A stretch of 64,000 bases of DNA, from contig NZ_CP043329.1 in NCBI RefSeq assembly GCF_008195825.1, positions 3,410,001 to 3,474,000 on the forward strand, written 5' to 3'. This document shows positions 26,733-34,885 of this stretch, piece after piece. Positions within the stretch are counted from its first letter, which is position 1. Each line of letters opens with the position of its first letter. A program made the translations under genes and the position numbers. The notes beneath the pieces were generated by a model. It saw only the letters and a list, made by a program, of their open reading frames with translations. It did no database searches and was not told where the DNA came from. The stretch is from Pedobacter aquae (GTDB lineage: Bacteria; Bacteroidota; Bacteroidia; Sphingobacteriales; Sphingobacteriaceae).

Positions 26733-27608
26733 ATGATTAAAGGGTTTAAAATAGTTTTTACATTTCTACTGATACTAAGTATAGCTGGCTGTACTAGTAA
26801 AAGGTATGAATGGGTAAAAGTTAATCCCGAAAAGCTTCATTTAGCCAAAACAGCTAAACCTTATAGCGAAAGTGTAAGAAGAGTTAATATTTATATCAAT
26901 GCCAAGCACAAGGCAGAGTTGCTGGTTTATGAGGACGCTGATACTTTCTTACAAAAGAATATAGTTCCTTCTGCTCAGCCTATTTCAAAGGTTAATCGAC
27001 CAATAAAACAAAATAAAATCGCTAAGCTTAGTACTACAAAGAAGATTGTGGCTAAGAAATCTCCAGCTATAGCGCTAGTAAAACCAGCTCCAGCTGTTAA
27101 AGCAAATAAACAGGTTAAGCTCACTAAGCCAGCAGTTAAAGAAAAAACTGATGAAGAGGAAGCATTATCTAAATTAAATAGTGCCTTAATCTTACCAAAA
27201 AAGAAGCCTAAGCAAACAATTCAGCCAAAAGAAACAGCAGTTGAAAGTGTAACTCAAAAAGAGCAAGCAAGGCAGCAAGCTGGTGTTTCTCCAATGTTTT
27301 CAGATCAAGCTGATAGCAAAACACAAGAGGCAACACAAAAAAGTCCTAAAGCGGTAGAGGATCAAGAAGTAACAAGTTCTCCCGCAGAAGAAAAGTTAGA
27401 AGAAACTCAGGCAGACAATTTAAATAATCCGGAAGAAGAAGTTAAAAACAGTGAAGAAGGAGCCTTCAAGCGTAATAATTACATGTGGGTAGGCTTAGTT
27501 CTGATTATTATAGGTTTGATTATTGGGCTTGTATTTGGCGGCATGGCTTATTTCATCTCAGTGGTAGGTGTTATTTTTCTTTTGATAGGCTACTTCTACA
27601 AGGTATAA
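26733..27608 (+). CDS. Lipoprotein with Lys/Ala/Pro/Gln-rich linker and C-terminal membrane segments
   Basis: A 291-residue protein. The N-terminal signal has a lipobox (SIAGC, Cys at ~20). It is followed by a short conserved-looking stretch (RYEWVKVNPEKLHL), then ~150 low-complexity residues rich in K, A, P, Q and E. At the end, two hydrophobic helices (YMWVGLVLIIIGLIIGLVF and YFISVVGVIFLLIGYFY) could span a membrane. The combination of a lipid anchor and C-terminal transmembrane helices is unusual. I do not recognise a family. It faces the TlpA gene convergently. Confidence 0.7.
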   Translation: MIKGFKIVFTFLLILSIAGCTSKRYEWVKVNPEKLHLAKTAKPYSESVRRVNIYINAKHKAELLVYEDADTFLQKNIVPSAQPISKVNRPIKQNKIAKLSTTKKIVAKKSPAIALVKPAPAVKANKQVKLTKPAVKEKTDEEEALSKLNSALILPKKKPKQTIQPKETAVESVTQKEQARQQAGVSPMFSDQADSKTQEATQKSPKAVEDQEVTSSPAEEKLEETQADNLNNPEEEVKNSEEGAFKRNNYMWVGLVLIIIGLIIGLVFGGMAYFISVVGVIFLLIGYFYKV

Positions 27609-27610
27609 AC

Positions 27611-27646
27611 AAAAATGTCTGAAGATTTTCATCCCCAGACATCTTC
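27611..27646 (-). terminator. Terminator of the TlpA-like gene
   Basis: On the minus strand ATGTCTG...CAGACAT is followed by a five-T run (27611-27615 on plus), just after the stop at 27650. An alternative GAAGAT/ATCTTC stem overlaps it. Confidence 0.6.
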
Positions 27647-27649
27647 AAC

Positions 27650-28765
27650 TTATTTCTTATCAAAAATCTCTTTGAGTTTATCTTCTAAAGCTCCGCCTCT
27701 TAAATTTTTAGCTACTATTTTACCGCTAGGGTCTATCAAAAAGTTCTTAGGAATAGCATCAATACCATAAATTTTAGAAATCTCTGTAGTAGAATCTATC
27801 AGTTGAGCCCACATCAAATTATCTGTTTTAATAGCTTTTTGCCATGCATTTCTATCTGTATCTATAGAAACACCTAAAATAGTAAAGCCTTTATCTTTAT
27901 ACTTTTCGTAAGCGCTCACTACAAAAGGATTTTCTTTGCGACAAGGGCCACACCATGATGCCCAAAAATCTAATAATACATATTGACCTTTGTAGGATGA
28001 TAATTTAAGCGGGATACCTTCAGGTGTTTTTTCCTCAAAATCTGTTGCCATAGCGCCAATGCCAGTTACCTTCGCAATGTCTAATTTCTGCTTGATAACA
28101 GCAGCTAAAGCATATTTCTTAACCTTATCTTGTAAACCACTAAATAAGCTTTCTGCTTGGCTATACTCCATATCATCAATACCCAAATCCTGATTAAAAG
28201 CATACAAACTGATGTAAGATTGAGGATTTGCTTTTATGAAGTTGATGATTTGCGCTTTTCTCTCTTCCAGCAGATTTAAATAGCGCCCTTGGAAACTTTC
28301 AATGGTTTCTTGTTTGGCTTTTTTCTCTGGTGCTAAAGCTGCAAACTCTTTATTTAAAGCAATTAATTTGCTTTCTGATGCCTGTGTAGCAGTTTTGTAA
28401 GCCACATCTTCCTTAAAAATGGTTAAGCCATTTACCTTAGCTTGTGCAATAGAATCTTTTGCGGTAAGGGTGGCATTTCCTGGCTCAATAAAAAAGCGGT
28501 AAACGTCTTTTGGTCCTTTATCTTTTAAAGCATTTCCTTCATGCTGTAATAGTAAAACGGCAACACTAGGTTCTTTTAAATCAAGATTGAAACTAAATTT
28601 CCCGTTATTAACCACGGCCGAATCTATCACCTCTGCATTATTTTGGATATGGATAAAGTATAGCTTCTTATTTTGACTCGCAGCAGAAAACTCGCCTTTA
28701 AGGCTAAACTGTGCAAAAGCTAAAACCGGAACCTGCAATAGCAAGCCTAAGAGTATTTTTTTCAT
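27650..28765 (-). CDS. TlpA-like thiol-disulfide oxidoreductase with DUF4369 domain
   Basis: About 371 residues from the ATG at 28765, where a signal peptide starts (MKKILLGLLLQVPVLAFAQ). The longer frame to 28801 adds only non-signal residues. The N-terminal half resembles DUF4369 (FSLKGEFSAASQNKKLYFIH). The C-terminal half is a thioredoxin fold with active site WASWCGPCRKENP. Such Bacteroidota proteins sit in the periplasm and reduce disulfides, for example in cytochrome maturation, but the partner here is unknown. Its ATG lies 5 bp after the stop of the arginase-like gene, so the two are probably cotranscribed. Confidence 0.88.
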   Translation of the reverse strand: MKKILLGLLLQVPVLAFAQFSLKGEFSAASQNKKLYFIHIQNNAEVIDSAVVNNGKFSFNLDLKEPSVAVLLLQHEGNALKDKGPKDVYRFFIEPGNATLTAKDSIAQAKVNGLTIFKEDVAYKTATQASESKLIALNKEFAALAPEKKAKQETIESFQGRYLNLLEERKAQIINFIKANPQSYISLYAFNQDLGIDDMEYSQAESLFSGLQDKVKKYALAAVIKQKLDIAKVTGIGAMATDFEEKTPEGIPLKLSSYKGQYVLLDFWASWCGPCRKENPFVVSAYEKYKDKGFTILGVSIDTDRNAWQKAIKTDNLMWAQLIDSTTEISKIYGIDAIPKNFLIDPSGKIVAKNLRGGALEDKLKEIFDKK

Positions 28766-28770
28766 GCTTT

Positions 28771-29955
28771 TTAATTTAATTTTTGATATGTGCGCCACCA
28801 TAAATCGGGCATTTCTCCGCTAACGGCCAATTGATAATCTTCATATAAGCAAGGCACAAAATGAAACCTTTCATTTTTAGAACCTGCCGATGGATAAGGA
28901 ACTTGCATCCACCAACGGTCTGTTTTTTTACTTTTAACAAATATCAACTCATGTCCGTCTTCTTGTAAACTGGTCTTATATACGATATAGTCTGATTTAG
29001 GGTTCATCGGGAAATCTTTCTTGCGGTTATAAAAACCATCTAAGAAACACCAAATCATTTGCGCCATCAACATCGCCGATTGCCCGTTTTGGTCATAAGC
29101 CGGGTTAAATTCGTAAAAACCTATAGAACTTAATTTATCGCTATAACCTGCGTATCTGCAAAGCTGACAAGCTTCTTCGCCGTAAAAACCATTAGGTGCA
29201 GCATTTCCATTAGCTACCGCATCAGAAGAACGTATGCTACTGATATCAAAACTGATCATATTAGCATTTCTGATAGCAGGTTCTGCCAAGTGTACTGCTC
29301 CGCTAATTTCTCCTAAGCGTTGTGCATCAAAAAACAGCTTATCCATCACCCTTAAACTATCCTGACTAACAAAATAAGTTTGGTAGCCTAGGTTGCTAAA
29401 GTTGAATAGGTAATTAGGCTGGTGCAAGAAAATCTTGTTCAGGTAGGAAATAGCATCCGTAGCTACAGCCTCATCTTCCTCAGCCTCATTCATATCAAAA
29501 TGAGAATCTATCACCAATAAATCTACCTTTTGCTCTAAATCTTCATAACCTAGGTATTGGGCATAGGTTAAATCTTGGCTTCCGCCGATGATAAGGGGTA
29601 AAATATTTAGCTTTATAAGCTCGGTAGTAACAGTTTTTAAGGCAATATAAGTGTCTGATAACTGATGGCCGGGTAAGATATTCCCTAAATCAACAATTTT
29701 AGATTTATATGCACCTTCATTGAGGCTGTATAATTTCTCGCGAATATAATCTGGCCCCAAGGCACAACCTTGGTTGTTGATAGCGCCTCTATCATCGCAA
29801 ACACCAATAATGGCTACATCAAAACTAGCATCTTCTAAAACAGGAAAATCTGTTTCATAAGCAGTAATTTTCATACCTAAATGGCTGGTATAAAAACCAG
29901 TTTTAGGCTTAAGTTTTTCAATATTGATGGGAGAGAAAAAATCTGCTAAAGACAT
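28771..29955 (-). CDS. Arginase/agmatinase-fold protein with altered metal ligands
   Basis: About 394 residues from the ATG at 29955 (MSLADFFSPINIEKLK); the frame continues upstream to 29973. Ureohydrolase motifs can be followed but are degenerate. The GGDHS block reads GGSQDLT, DAHxD is kept as DSHFDM, and SxDxDxxDP reads SFDISSIRSSD. Two of the six usual manganese ligands (the His of the first block and the second Asp of the last) are therefore replaced. Catalysis of the arginase or formimidoylglutamase type is doubtful. Related proteins are widely annotated in Bacteroidota as arginase family. It precedes the TlpA-like gene by 5 bp. Confidence 0.75.
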   Translation of the reverse strand: MSLADFFSPINIEKLKPKTGFYTSHLGMKITAYETDFPVLEDASFDVAIIGVCDDRGAINNQGCALGPDYIREKLYSLNEGAYKSKIVDLGNILPGHQLSDTYIALKTVTTELIKLNILPLIIGGSQDLTYAQYLGYEDLEQKVDLLVIDSHFDMNEAEEDEAVATDAISYLNKIFLHQPNYLFNFSNLGYQTYFVSQDSLRVMDKLFFDAQRLGEISGAVHLAEPAIRNANMISFDISSIRSSDAVANGNAAPNGFYGEEACQLCRYAGYSDKLSSIGFYEFNPAYDQNGQSAMLMAQMIWCFLDGFYNRKKDFPMNPKSDYIVYKTSLQEDGHELIFVKSKKTDRWWMQVPYPSAGSKNERFHFVPCLYEDYQLAVSGEMPDLWWRTYQKLN

Positions 29956-30091
29956 ATTGTTGGTATAAATCAAATCAAATATCTAATTTTTATGTTAATA
30001 GATATTAAAAATTACGATTAAACATTTAATATCATCTTTAGCTGTTATTAATCAGTTAAGAATATTTAATTTGCCTTTTTAAATTAGCGGC

Positions 30092-31066
30092 ATGATTTTA
30101 ATTACAGGAGCAACAGGATTTTTGGGCGCACAATTAACCAAGCAACTTTTAGCAAAAAGTATTAAAGTTAGGTGTATCAAAAGAGCGTCTTCTGTAATAC
30201 CTGAAGTTTTAAAACCTTATGAAAGCCAAATAGAGTGGTTTGATGCCGATATTTTAGATGTTTCTGATTTAATAGATGCCTTTGAGGGCATTACCCATGT
30301 TTACCATTGTGCGGCTTATGTTTCTTTAAATAATTACAATGAAAAGGAAATGATGGCCATCAATGTTGATGGAACAGCTAATGTGGTAAACCTATGTTTA
30401 AGCTTTGGCATAACAAAGTTGGTTTATGTAAGTTCTATTGCGGCATTGGGGCAAGTTAAACCCGGCGAAACCATCACAGAAAATAATTATTGGGATGCTT
30501 ATGATAAAAATGGCGCTTATGCTATCTCTAAATACAGGGCAGAAATGGAGGTTTGGCGTGGTGTAGAGGAAGGCTTAAAAGCAGTTATTGTAAATCCTTC
30601 TGTTATTATTGGTGCAGGTATTGGCAAACAAGGCAGTGGTAAAATATTTGAAACCGTAAAAAAAGGTTTAAACTACTACACATCAGGTGGTACAGGCTTA
30701 GTAGATGTAGAAGATGTGGCCTGTTTAATGATTAAGCTGATGGAGCATGAAGTGATAAATGAGCGTTTTATCATCAATGCAGAAAATTACAGTTTTAAAC
30801 GTTTATTTACAGAAATTGCTGTGGCCTTAAACTTAAAAGCCCCAGAAAAAGAACTAAAAGAATGGCAAGCAAGATTGTTTTGGCGCTTAGCTTCTTTTTT
30901 ACGTTTGCTTAAAATTAAAATACCTGTGGTGTCAAAAGATTTGCTAAAAGCAGCATTTCAAACCCAAGAGTATAGTAATCATAAGGTTTCTTCCTTGCTC
31001 TCTTATCACTTTACCCCGGTAAACATGAGCATTACCAAAAGTGTAAATGGTATAAAATCATTTTAA
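30092..31066 (+). CDS. NAD-dependent epimerase/dehydratase (extended SDR)
   Basis: A 324-residue extended short-chain dehydrogenase. The nucleotide motif is GATGFLG (6-12), and the catalytic Tyr-x3-Lys is in NGAYAISKYRAEMEVW with the preceding VYVSSIAALG serine. It resembles 3-beta-hydroxysteroid dehydrogenase/dihydroflavonol reductase-like proteins, but no substrate can be assigned. It is divergent from the arginase-fold gene and followed 64 bp later by the phosphatase fusion. Confidence 0.83.
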   Translation: MILITGATGFLGAQLTKQLLAKSIKVRCIKRASSVIPEVLKPYESQIEWFDADILDVSDLIDAFEGITHVYHCAAYVSLNNYNEKEMMAINVDGTANVVNLCLSFGITKLVYVSSIAALGQVKPGETITENNYWDAYDKNGAYAISKYRAEMEVWRGVEEGLKAVIVNPSVIIGAGIGKQGSGKIFETVKKGLNYYTSGGTGLVDVEDVACLMIKLMEHEVINERFIINAENYSFKRLFTEIAVALNLKAPEKELKEWQARLFWRLASFLRLLKIKIPVVSKDLLKAAFQTQEYSNHKVSSLLSYHFTPVNMSITKSVNGIKSF

Positions 31067-31130
31067 TTTCTCTAATTTTCCATTTTTTTAAAATCATTTA
31101 TGCATTTTTGGGCTTAAAATTTTTTAAGCT

Positions 31131-32423
31131 TTGAATCAGTATTTTATCATAGATTTCGATAGTACTTTCACACAGGTGGAAGCATTAGATGAACTGGCAA
31201 GAATATCTCTAAAAAATCATCCAGATAGAGAAGCCATCTACAAAAAAATAGAAGACCTTACCAATTTAGCTATGGAAGGTAAACTTTCTTTCTCCGAAAG
31301 TTTAGAAGGCAGGGTTAAATTATTAGAGGCTAATAAAGACGATTTAAAAAAGCTGATCAAACATCTAAAAACCAAAGTATCTTCTTCTTTCTCTAGAAAT
31401 AAGGTGTTTTTTAAGAAGCATGCTAAAGAAGTATTAATCGTTTCTGGTGGTTTTAAAGAGTTTATTACACCTGTAGTAACGCCTTACCATATCAAAAAGG
31501 AGAATATTTATGCCAATACCTTCATCTTTGACGAGCAAGGTAAAATCATCGGTTACGATAAAGCTAACCCACTATCAGAAGAAGGGGGTAAAGTAAAACT
31601 TTTACAAAGGATGTCTTTGAAAGGTGATATTTATGGTATTGGCGATGGTCATTCTGATTTCCAATTGAAAGAATCGGGCTTAATTAAAAAGTTCTTTGCT
31701 TATACCGAAAATATTGAGCGTAAAGCAGTTGCCGAAAAGGCAGACCATGTAACCCCAAGTTTTGATGAGTTTCTTTATGTAAGCGATTTACCAAGAGCTA
31801 TCTCTTACCCTAAAAACAGAATTTTATGTTTAGTGGTAGGTAATGTGCCAGAAGAAAGTATTCAATTACTTAAAAAGGATGGTTTTTCTATCAGACACAA
31901 AGAAACCTTTGAAGATAAATACGTACAAGATGTAGGGATGCTGCTTTTGGCAGATGGTGAGAAGGTAGATAAAGCTACACTTAAAAAAGCTGTAAAACTT
32001 AAAACCATAGGCTATTTTGGTAATGCAAAAGGCAATATAGATTTTGATGTATGTACCGAAATGGGTATTGTAGTTTTTGATAGTGTAAAGAGCAATCTTA
32101 CCCACAAAACGCTTATAGCTCGCCGTATGGCCGATTTTATCAATACCGGAACCACCTACATGAGTAGTAATTTTCCTAATCTGCAATTGCCAAAAATTGC
32201 AGGTTCGCACAGGCTTATCCATATTCATGAAAACGTACCGGGTGTAATGGCTAAAATCACCAAAGTATTGGCTAAACACCAAATCAATATTGTGGGGCAG
32301 TTCTTAATGACCAACCCTTTAATTGGATATGTAATTACCGATACCGATACAGAATACGATAAAGCCTTACTTAAAGAAATGCGTAAGGTAGAAAATACCA
32401 TTAAGTTTAGGGTCTTGTATTAG
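31131..32423 (+). CDS. Phosphoserine phosphatase fused to a SerA remnant with ACT domain
   Basis: A 430-residue protein beginning with TTG (no in-frame ATG precedes the conserved start). Residues ~1-215 are a HAD phosphatase: FDSTFTQVE (motif I), SGGFKEF (motif II) and GDGHSDFQLKESG (motif IV). Residues ~225-325 look like the N-terminal substrate-binding half of phosphoglycerate dehydrogenase (LKTIGYFGNAKGNIDFDVC). The sequence then jumps to the SerA C-terminal region (FINTGTTYMSSNFPNLQLP) and an ACT domain (HIHENVPGVMAKITKVLAK). The NAD-binding domain is absent. It is probably a serine-responsive phosphoserine phosphatase. Its 3' end overlaps the convergent membrane-protein gene by 4 bp. Confidence 0.8.
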   Translation: MNQYFIIDFDSTFTQVEALDELARISLKNHPDREAIYKKIEDLTNLAMEGKLSFSESLEGRVKLLEANKDDLKKLIKHLKTKVSSSFSRNKVFFKKHAKEVLIVSGGFKEFITPVVTPYHIKKENIYANTFIFDEQGKIIGYDKANPLSEEGGKVKLLQRMSLKGDIYGIGDGHSDFQLKESGLIKKFFAYTENIERKAVAEKADHVTPSFDEFLYVSDLPRAISYPKNRILCLVVGNVPEESIQLLKKDGFSIRHKETFEDKYVQDVGMLLLADGEKVDKATLKKAVKLKTIGYFGNAKGNIDFDVCTEMGIVVFDSVKSNLTHKTLIARRMADFINTGTTYMSSNFPNLQLPKIAGSHRLIHIHENVPGVMAKITKVLAKHQINIVGQFLMTNPLIGYVITDTDTEYDKALLKEMRKVENTIKFRVLY

Positions 32424-32635
32424 GCCCTAAGCTGCTTTTTTAGTTTCAAGTAGTTCATCACAAAGTAAATAAACAAGGCAACTATACTTAAAAGCATTAA
32501 TATGTAGGCGAAAGCACCAATATGAACCCACAATTTAGCTCCCGGAATATGGTTGAATTTATAGAAGAAACCAATCAAGAAAAAAGTTAATCCTACTAAA
32601 AAGCCAGTTAAAGCAGTATATTTAAGAGTTTTCAT
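32420..32635 (-). CDS. Small two-helix membrane protein, GldL-like motif
   Basis: 71 residues with two hydrophobic helices (ALTGFLVGLTFFLIGFFY and AFAYILMLLSIVALFIYFVM) separated by KFNHIPGAKLWVHIG. The F-K-x-x-H-x-PGA pattern resembles the N-terminal FKIMHWPGA motif of the gliding/secretion protein GldL, but the large GldL C-terminal domain is missing, so a role in type IX secretion should not be assumed. It is convergent with the phosphatase fusion and divergent from yceH with 38 bp between starts. Confidence 0.65.
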   Translation of the reverse strand: MKTLKYTALTGFLVGLTFFLIGFFYKFNHIPGAKLWVHIGAFAYILMLLSIVALFIYFVMNYLKLKKQLRA

Positions 32636-32673
32636 AGCTAAAAATTTATTCTAATTTAATAAACATTCTTTTT

Positions 32674-33354
32674 ATGAGCAATAGCCAAACATTACCCATT
32701 CTAAATGCTGAAGAGATAAGAGTTTTAGGTGCTTTGATGGAAAAGAGTAAAACTACTCCAGATTATTACCCTATGACGCTGAATGCTTTAACAGCAGCTT
32801 GTAATCAGAAGACATCGCGTAAACCTGTTGTTGCTTATGATGAAGAAACGGTAGTGATGACTTTAGACTCATTAAAGAAAAAGGGCTTAATTTCTACTGC
32901 AACAGGTGGTGGTAGCAGAACGGTAAAGTACAAACATAATTTTGCTATTGTTTTTCCGGTTGTGCCACAAGAAGTGGCTTTAATTTGCTTGTTGTTTCTA
33001 CGCGGTCCGCAAACACCTGGCGAACTAAATACCAATTCTGGTAGATTATATGAGTTTGAATCTATAGAAGATGTACAGCAAACTTTAGAAAAACTAGCTA
33101 CAGAAGAACCTGCTTATGTAGTACAATTACCCAAAAGAGCCGGACAAAAAGAAGCCAGATATGCCCATCTATTTGCTGATGTTGTATTAGATGAAGATGA
33201 TGATTTACCTGAGGAACCTGCTCGCAAATCAGTTGGTGAGTTGGAAGCTCGTTTAGCTAAAGTTGAGGATGAACTAGCCGAGTTAAAAGCTGCTTTTGAT
33301 AAGCTGATGAAAGAATTGATGGATAGTTATAGCGTAGTAAGTAGTTATAAGTAG
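32674..33354 (+). CDS. YceH (DUF480) family winged-helix protein
   Basis: A 226-residue protein with the family hallmark EIRVLGALMEKSKTTPDYYPMTLNAL followed by CNQKTSRKPV, then a second winged-helix segment (LLFLRGPQTPGELNTNS) and a C-terminal coiled coil (VGELEARLAKVEDELAELKAAF). YceH proteins are DNA-binding-like but no target is established. The stop codon TAG (33352-33354) falls in the first unit of a heptamer repeat (AGTAGAA), indicating that repeat DNA abuts the gene end. Confidence 0.88.
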   Translation: MSNSQTLPILNAEEIRVLGALMEKSKTTPDYYPMTLNALTAACNQKTSRKPVVAYDEETVVMTLDSLKKKGLISTATGGGSRTVKYKHNFAIVFPVVPQEVALICLLFLRGPQTPGELNTNSGRLYEFESIEDVQQTLEKLATEEPAYVVQLPKRAGQKEARYAHLFADVVLDEDDDLPEEPARKSVGELEARLAKVEDELAELKAAFDKLMKELMDSYSVVSSYK

Positions 33355-33446
33355 AAAATACAGAGTATAAAGATGCCTAAATAGCCGATATTGATGTACA
33401 AGAGAGTATAGCGTAGAAATGGCCTCCCCCTACGCCCCTCGAGAAG

Positions 33447-34875
33447 CTACCGTGTACCCACAAAAAAGGTAGATATTTGGATAATGGAAAGATCAACCTA
33501 TTCGGGATATTTTGGTGATAAGCGCTTAGAACACCGGGGTTACATGCTTCGTCAGCGTTTGTTCAGTAGTTGTACCCAGAGTATTCAGGCCCTATCACTT
33601 AATAGAGCAGAACAAAAAGCATATTACCGTTTTCTACATAATTCCCGTACAGCTGAATCAAAATTAATAGCAGAACTGATGAAGCGTTGTTCTATACAGA
33701 GCAAAGGAAGAGTGGTTTTGTCTATCCAAGATACCACAGAAGTAAACCTAAGTAGGCATAAAGGGCGCTTACAAGCATGTAGCGGTCTAGGAGGGATCGA
33801 TGACAGTAAGGGAATCGGCTTTAAGCTTCATCCTTCATTAGTAGTAGATGCAGAAACTTGTTTTCCATTAGGTTTTTCCTCTATCAGGATGTGGGGGCGT
33901 GAGCAGGATAAGGGAAATAAAACCGAGCGCAGATACATGAATTTACCGATAGAAGAGAAAGAATCCTATAAATGGATAGAAGCCAGTAAGCAGAGTCAGG
34001 AAACACTTCATCAGGCAAAAGCTGTTGTTATCGTTCAGGATCGTGAAGGTGATATTTTTGAACAGTTTCTTCGGATACCTGATGAAAACACCCACTTACT
34101 TATTCGTTCCTGTTTCAACCGCCAAACCAATGATGAGGAAGGGAAACTCTGGGATCAGCTTTCTGCTTCAGAAAAACTGGGTGAATATCAGATTAAAGTG
34201 GATAGCGACAGTCATGGAGGTACTCCAGCCCGGCAAGCAAGCCTGGAGGTTAGAAGTATAAAAACAAATATCCGTCCCCCAAAAGAAGGTAAAGGTAAAT
34301 GTGTTCAAGTCTATGCTGTTGAAGCTATGGAGGCATCTACAGAGAATTATCAGGGAATACACTGGCGCTTACTAACCACCTGGCCAGTAGAAGATTTTGA
34401 CCAAGCCCGTTTAATTATTGAATGGTATAGCTGGCGCTGGGTGATAGAAGAGCTTTTTCGCATGCTCAAAAAAGAAGGTTTCAATATAGAAGGAAGTGAA
34501 CTTGAAACAGGGTGGTCCATCAGAAAACTTACAGTGATGCTACTGGATACCATTATGAAACTGATGCAGATGCATATAGCATATAGTGAACCCGAAGAAG
34601 CCAATATACCAGATACAGATTTAGTGTTCTCAGAAGATGAACAGGAATGTCTGTTGGCACTGAACAAGGCTAATGAAGGAAAAACACAGGCTTTGAAAAA
34701 TCCTTTTCAAGCAGGAAAACTCAACCACGCAGTATGGATTATATCCAGAATAGGTGGCTGGAAAGGATATAGGTCTCAAAGAAAACCAGGTATGACTACT
34801 ATGTTCAAAGGATTAAACAAATTCTATAATATTTATGATGGTTGGATACTCCAAAAAGATGTGGGTACACGGTAG
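33447..34875 (+). mobile_element. IS4-family (Tn5-like) insertion sequence, 1429 bp
   Basis: It has perfect 16 bp inverted repeats CTACCGTGTACCCACA (33447-33462) and its complement (34860-34875). The 10 bp CCTCGAGAAG is duplicated at 33437-33446 and 34876-34885. The paralogous empty site near 50770 (CCACCTCGAGAGGGGGATACTTTGC) confirms the borders. The host sequence is a dispersed repeat, not a gene. Confidence 0.93.
33484..34875 (+). CDS. IS4-family transposase (IS50/Tn5-like)
   Basis: A 463-residue transposase with a Tn5-type N-terminal region (GDKRLEHRGYMLRQRLF...KAYYRFLHNS), the first catalytic Asp in VLSIQDTTEVNLSRH, the second in VVIVQDREGDIF, and the Y-x2-R-x3-E block as YSWRWVIEELFRMLKKEG. 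The stop codon TAG is the last three bases of the right inverted repeat, so the final residues (VGTR) are encoded by the repeat itself. It appears intact and probably active. Confidence 0.95.
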   Translation: MERSTYSGYFGDKRLEHRGYMLRQRLFSSCTQSIQALSLNRAEQKAYYRFLHNSRTAESKLIAELMKRCSIQSKGRVVLSIQDTTEVNLSRHKGRLQACSGLGGIDDSKGIGFKLHPSLVVDAETCFPLGFSSIRMWGREQDKGNKTERRYMNLPIEEKESYKWIEASKQSQETLHQAKAVVIVQDREGDIFEQFLRIPDENTHLLIRSCFNRQTNDEEGKLWDQLSASEKLGEYQIKVDSDSHGGTPARQASLEVRSIKTNIRPPKEGKGKCVQVYAVEAMEASTENYQGIHWRLLTTWPVEDFDQARLIIEWYSWRWVIEELFRMLKKEGFNIEGSELETGWSIRKLTVMLLDTIMKLMQMHIAYSEPEEANIPDTDLVFSEDEQECLLALNKANEGKTQALKNPFQAGKLNHAVWIISRIGGWKGYRSQRKPGMTTMFKGLNKFYNIYDGWILQKDVGTR

Positions 34876-34885
34876 CCTCGAGAAG

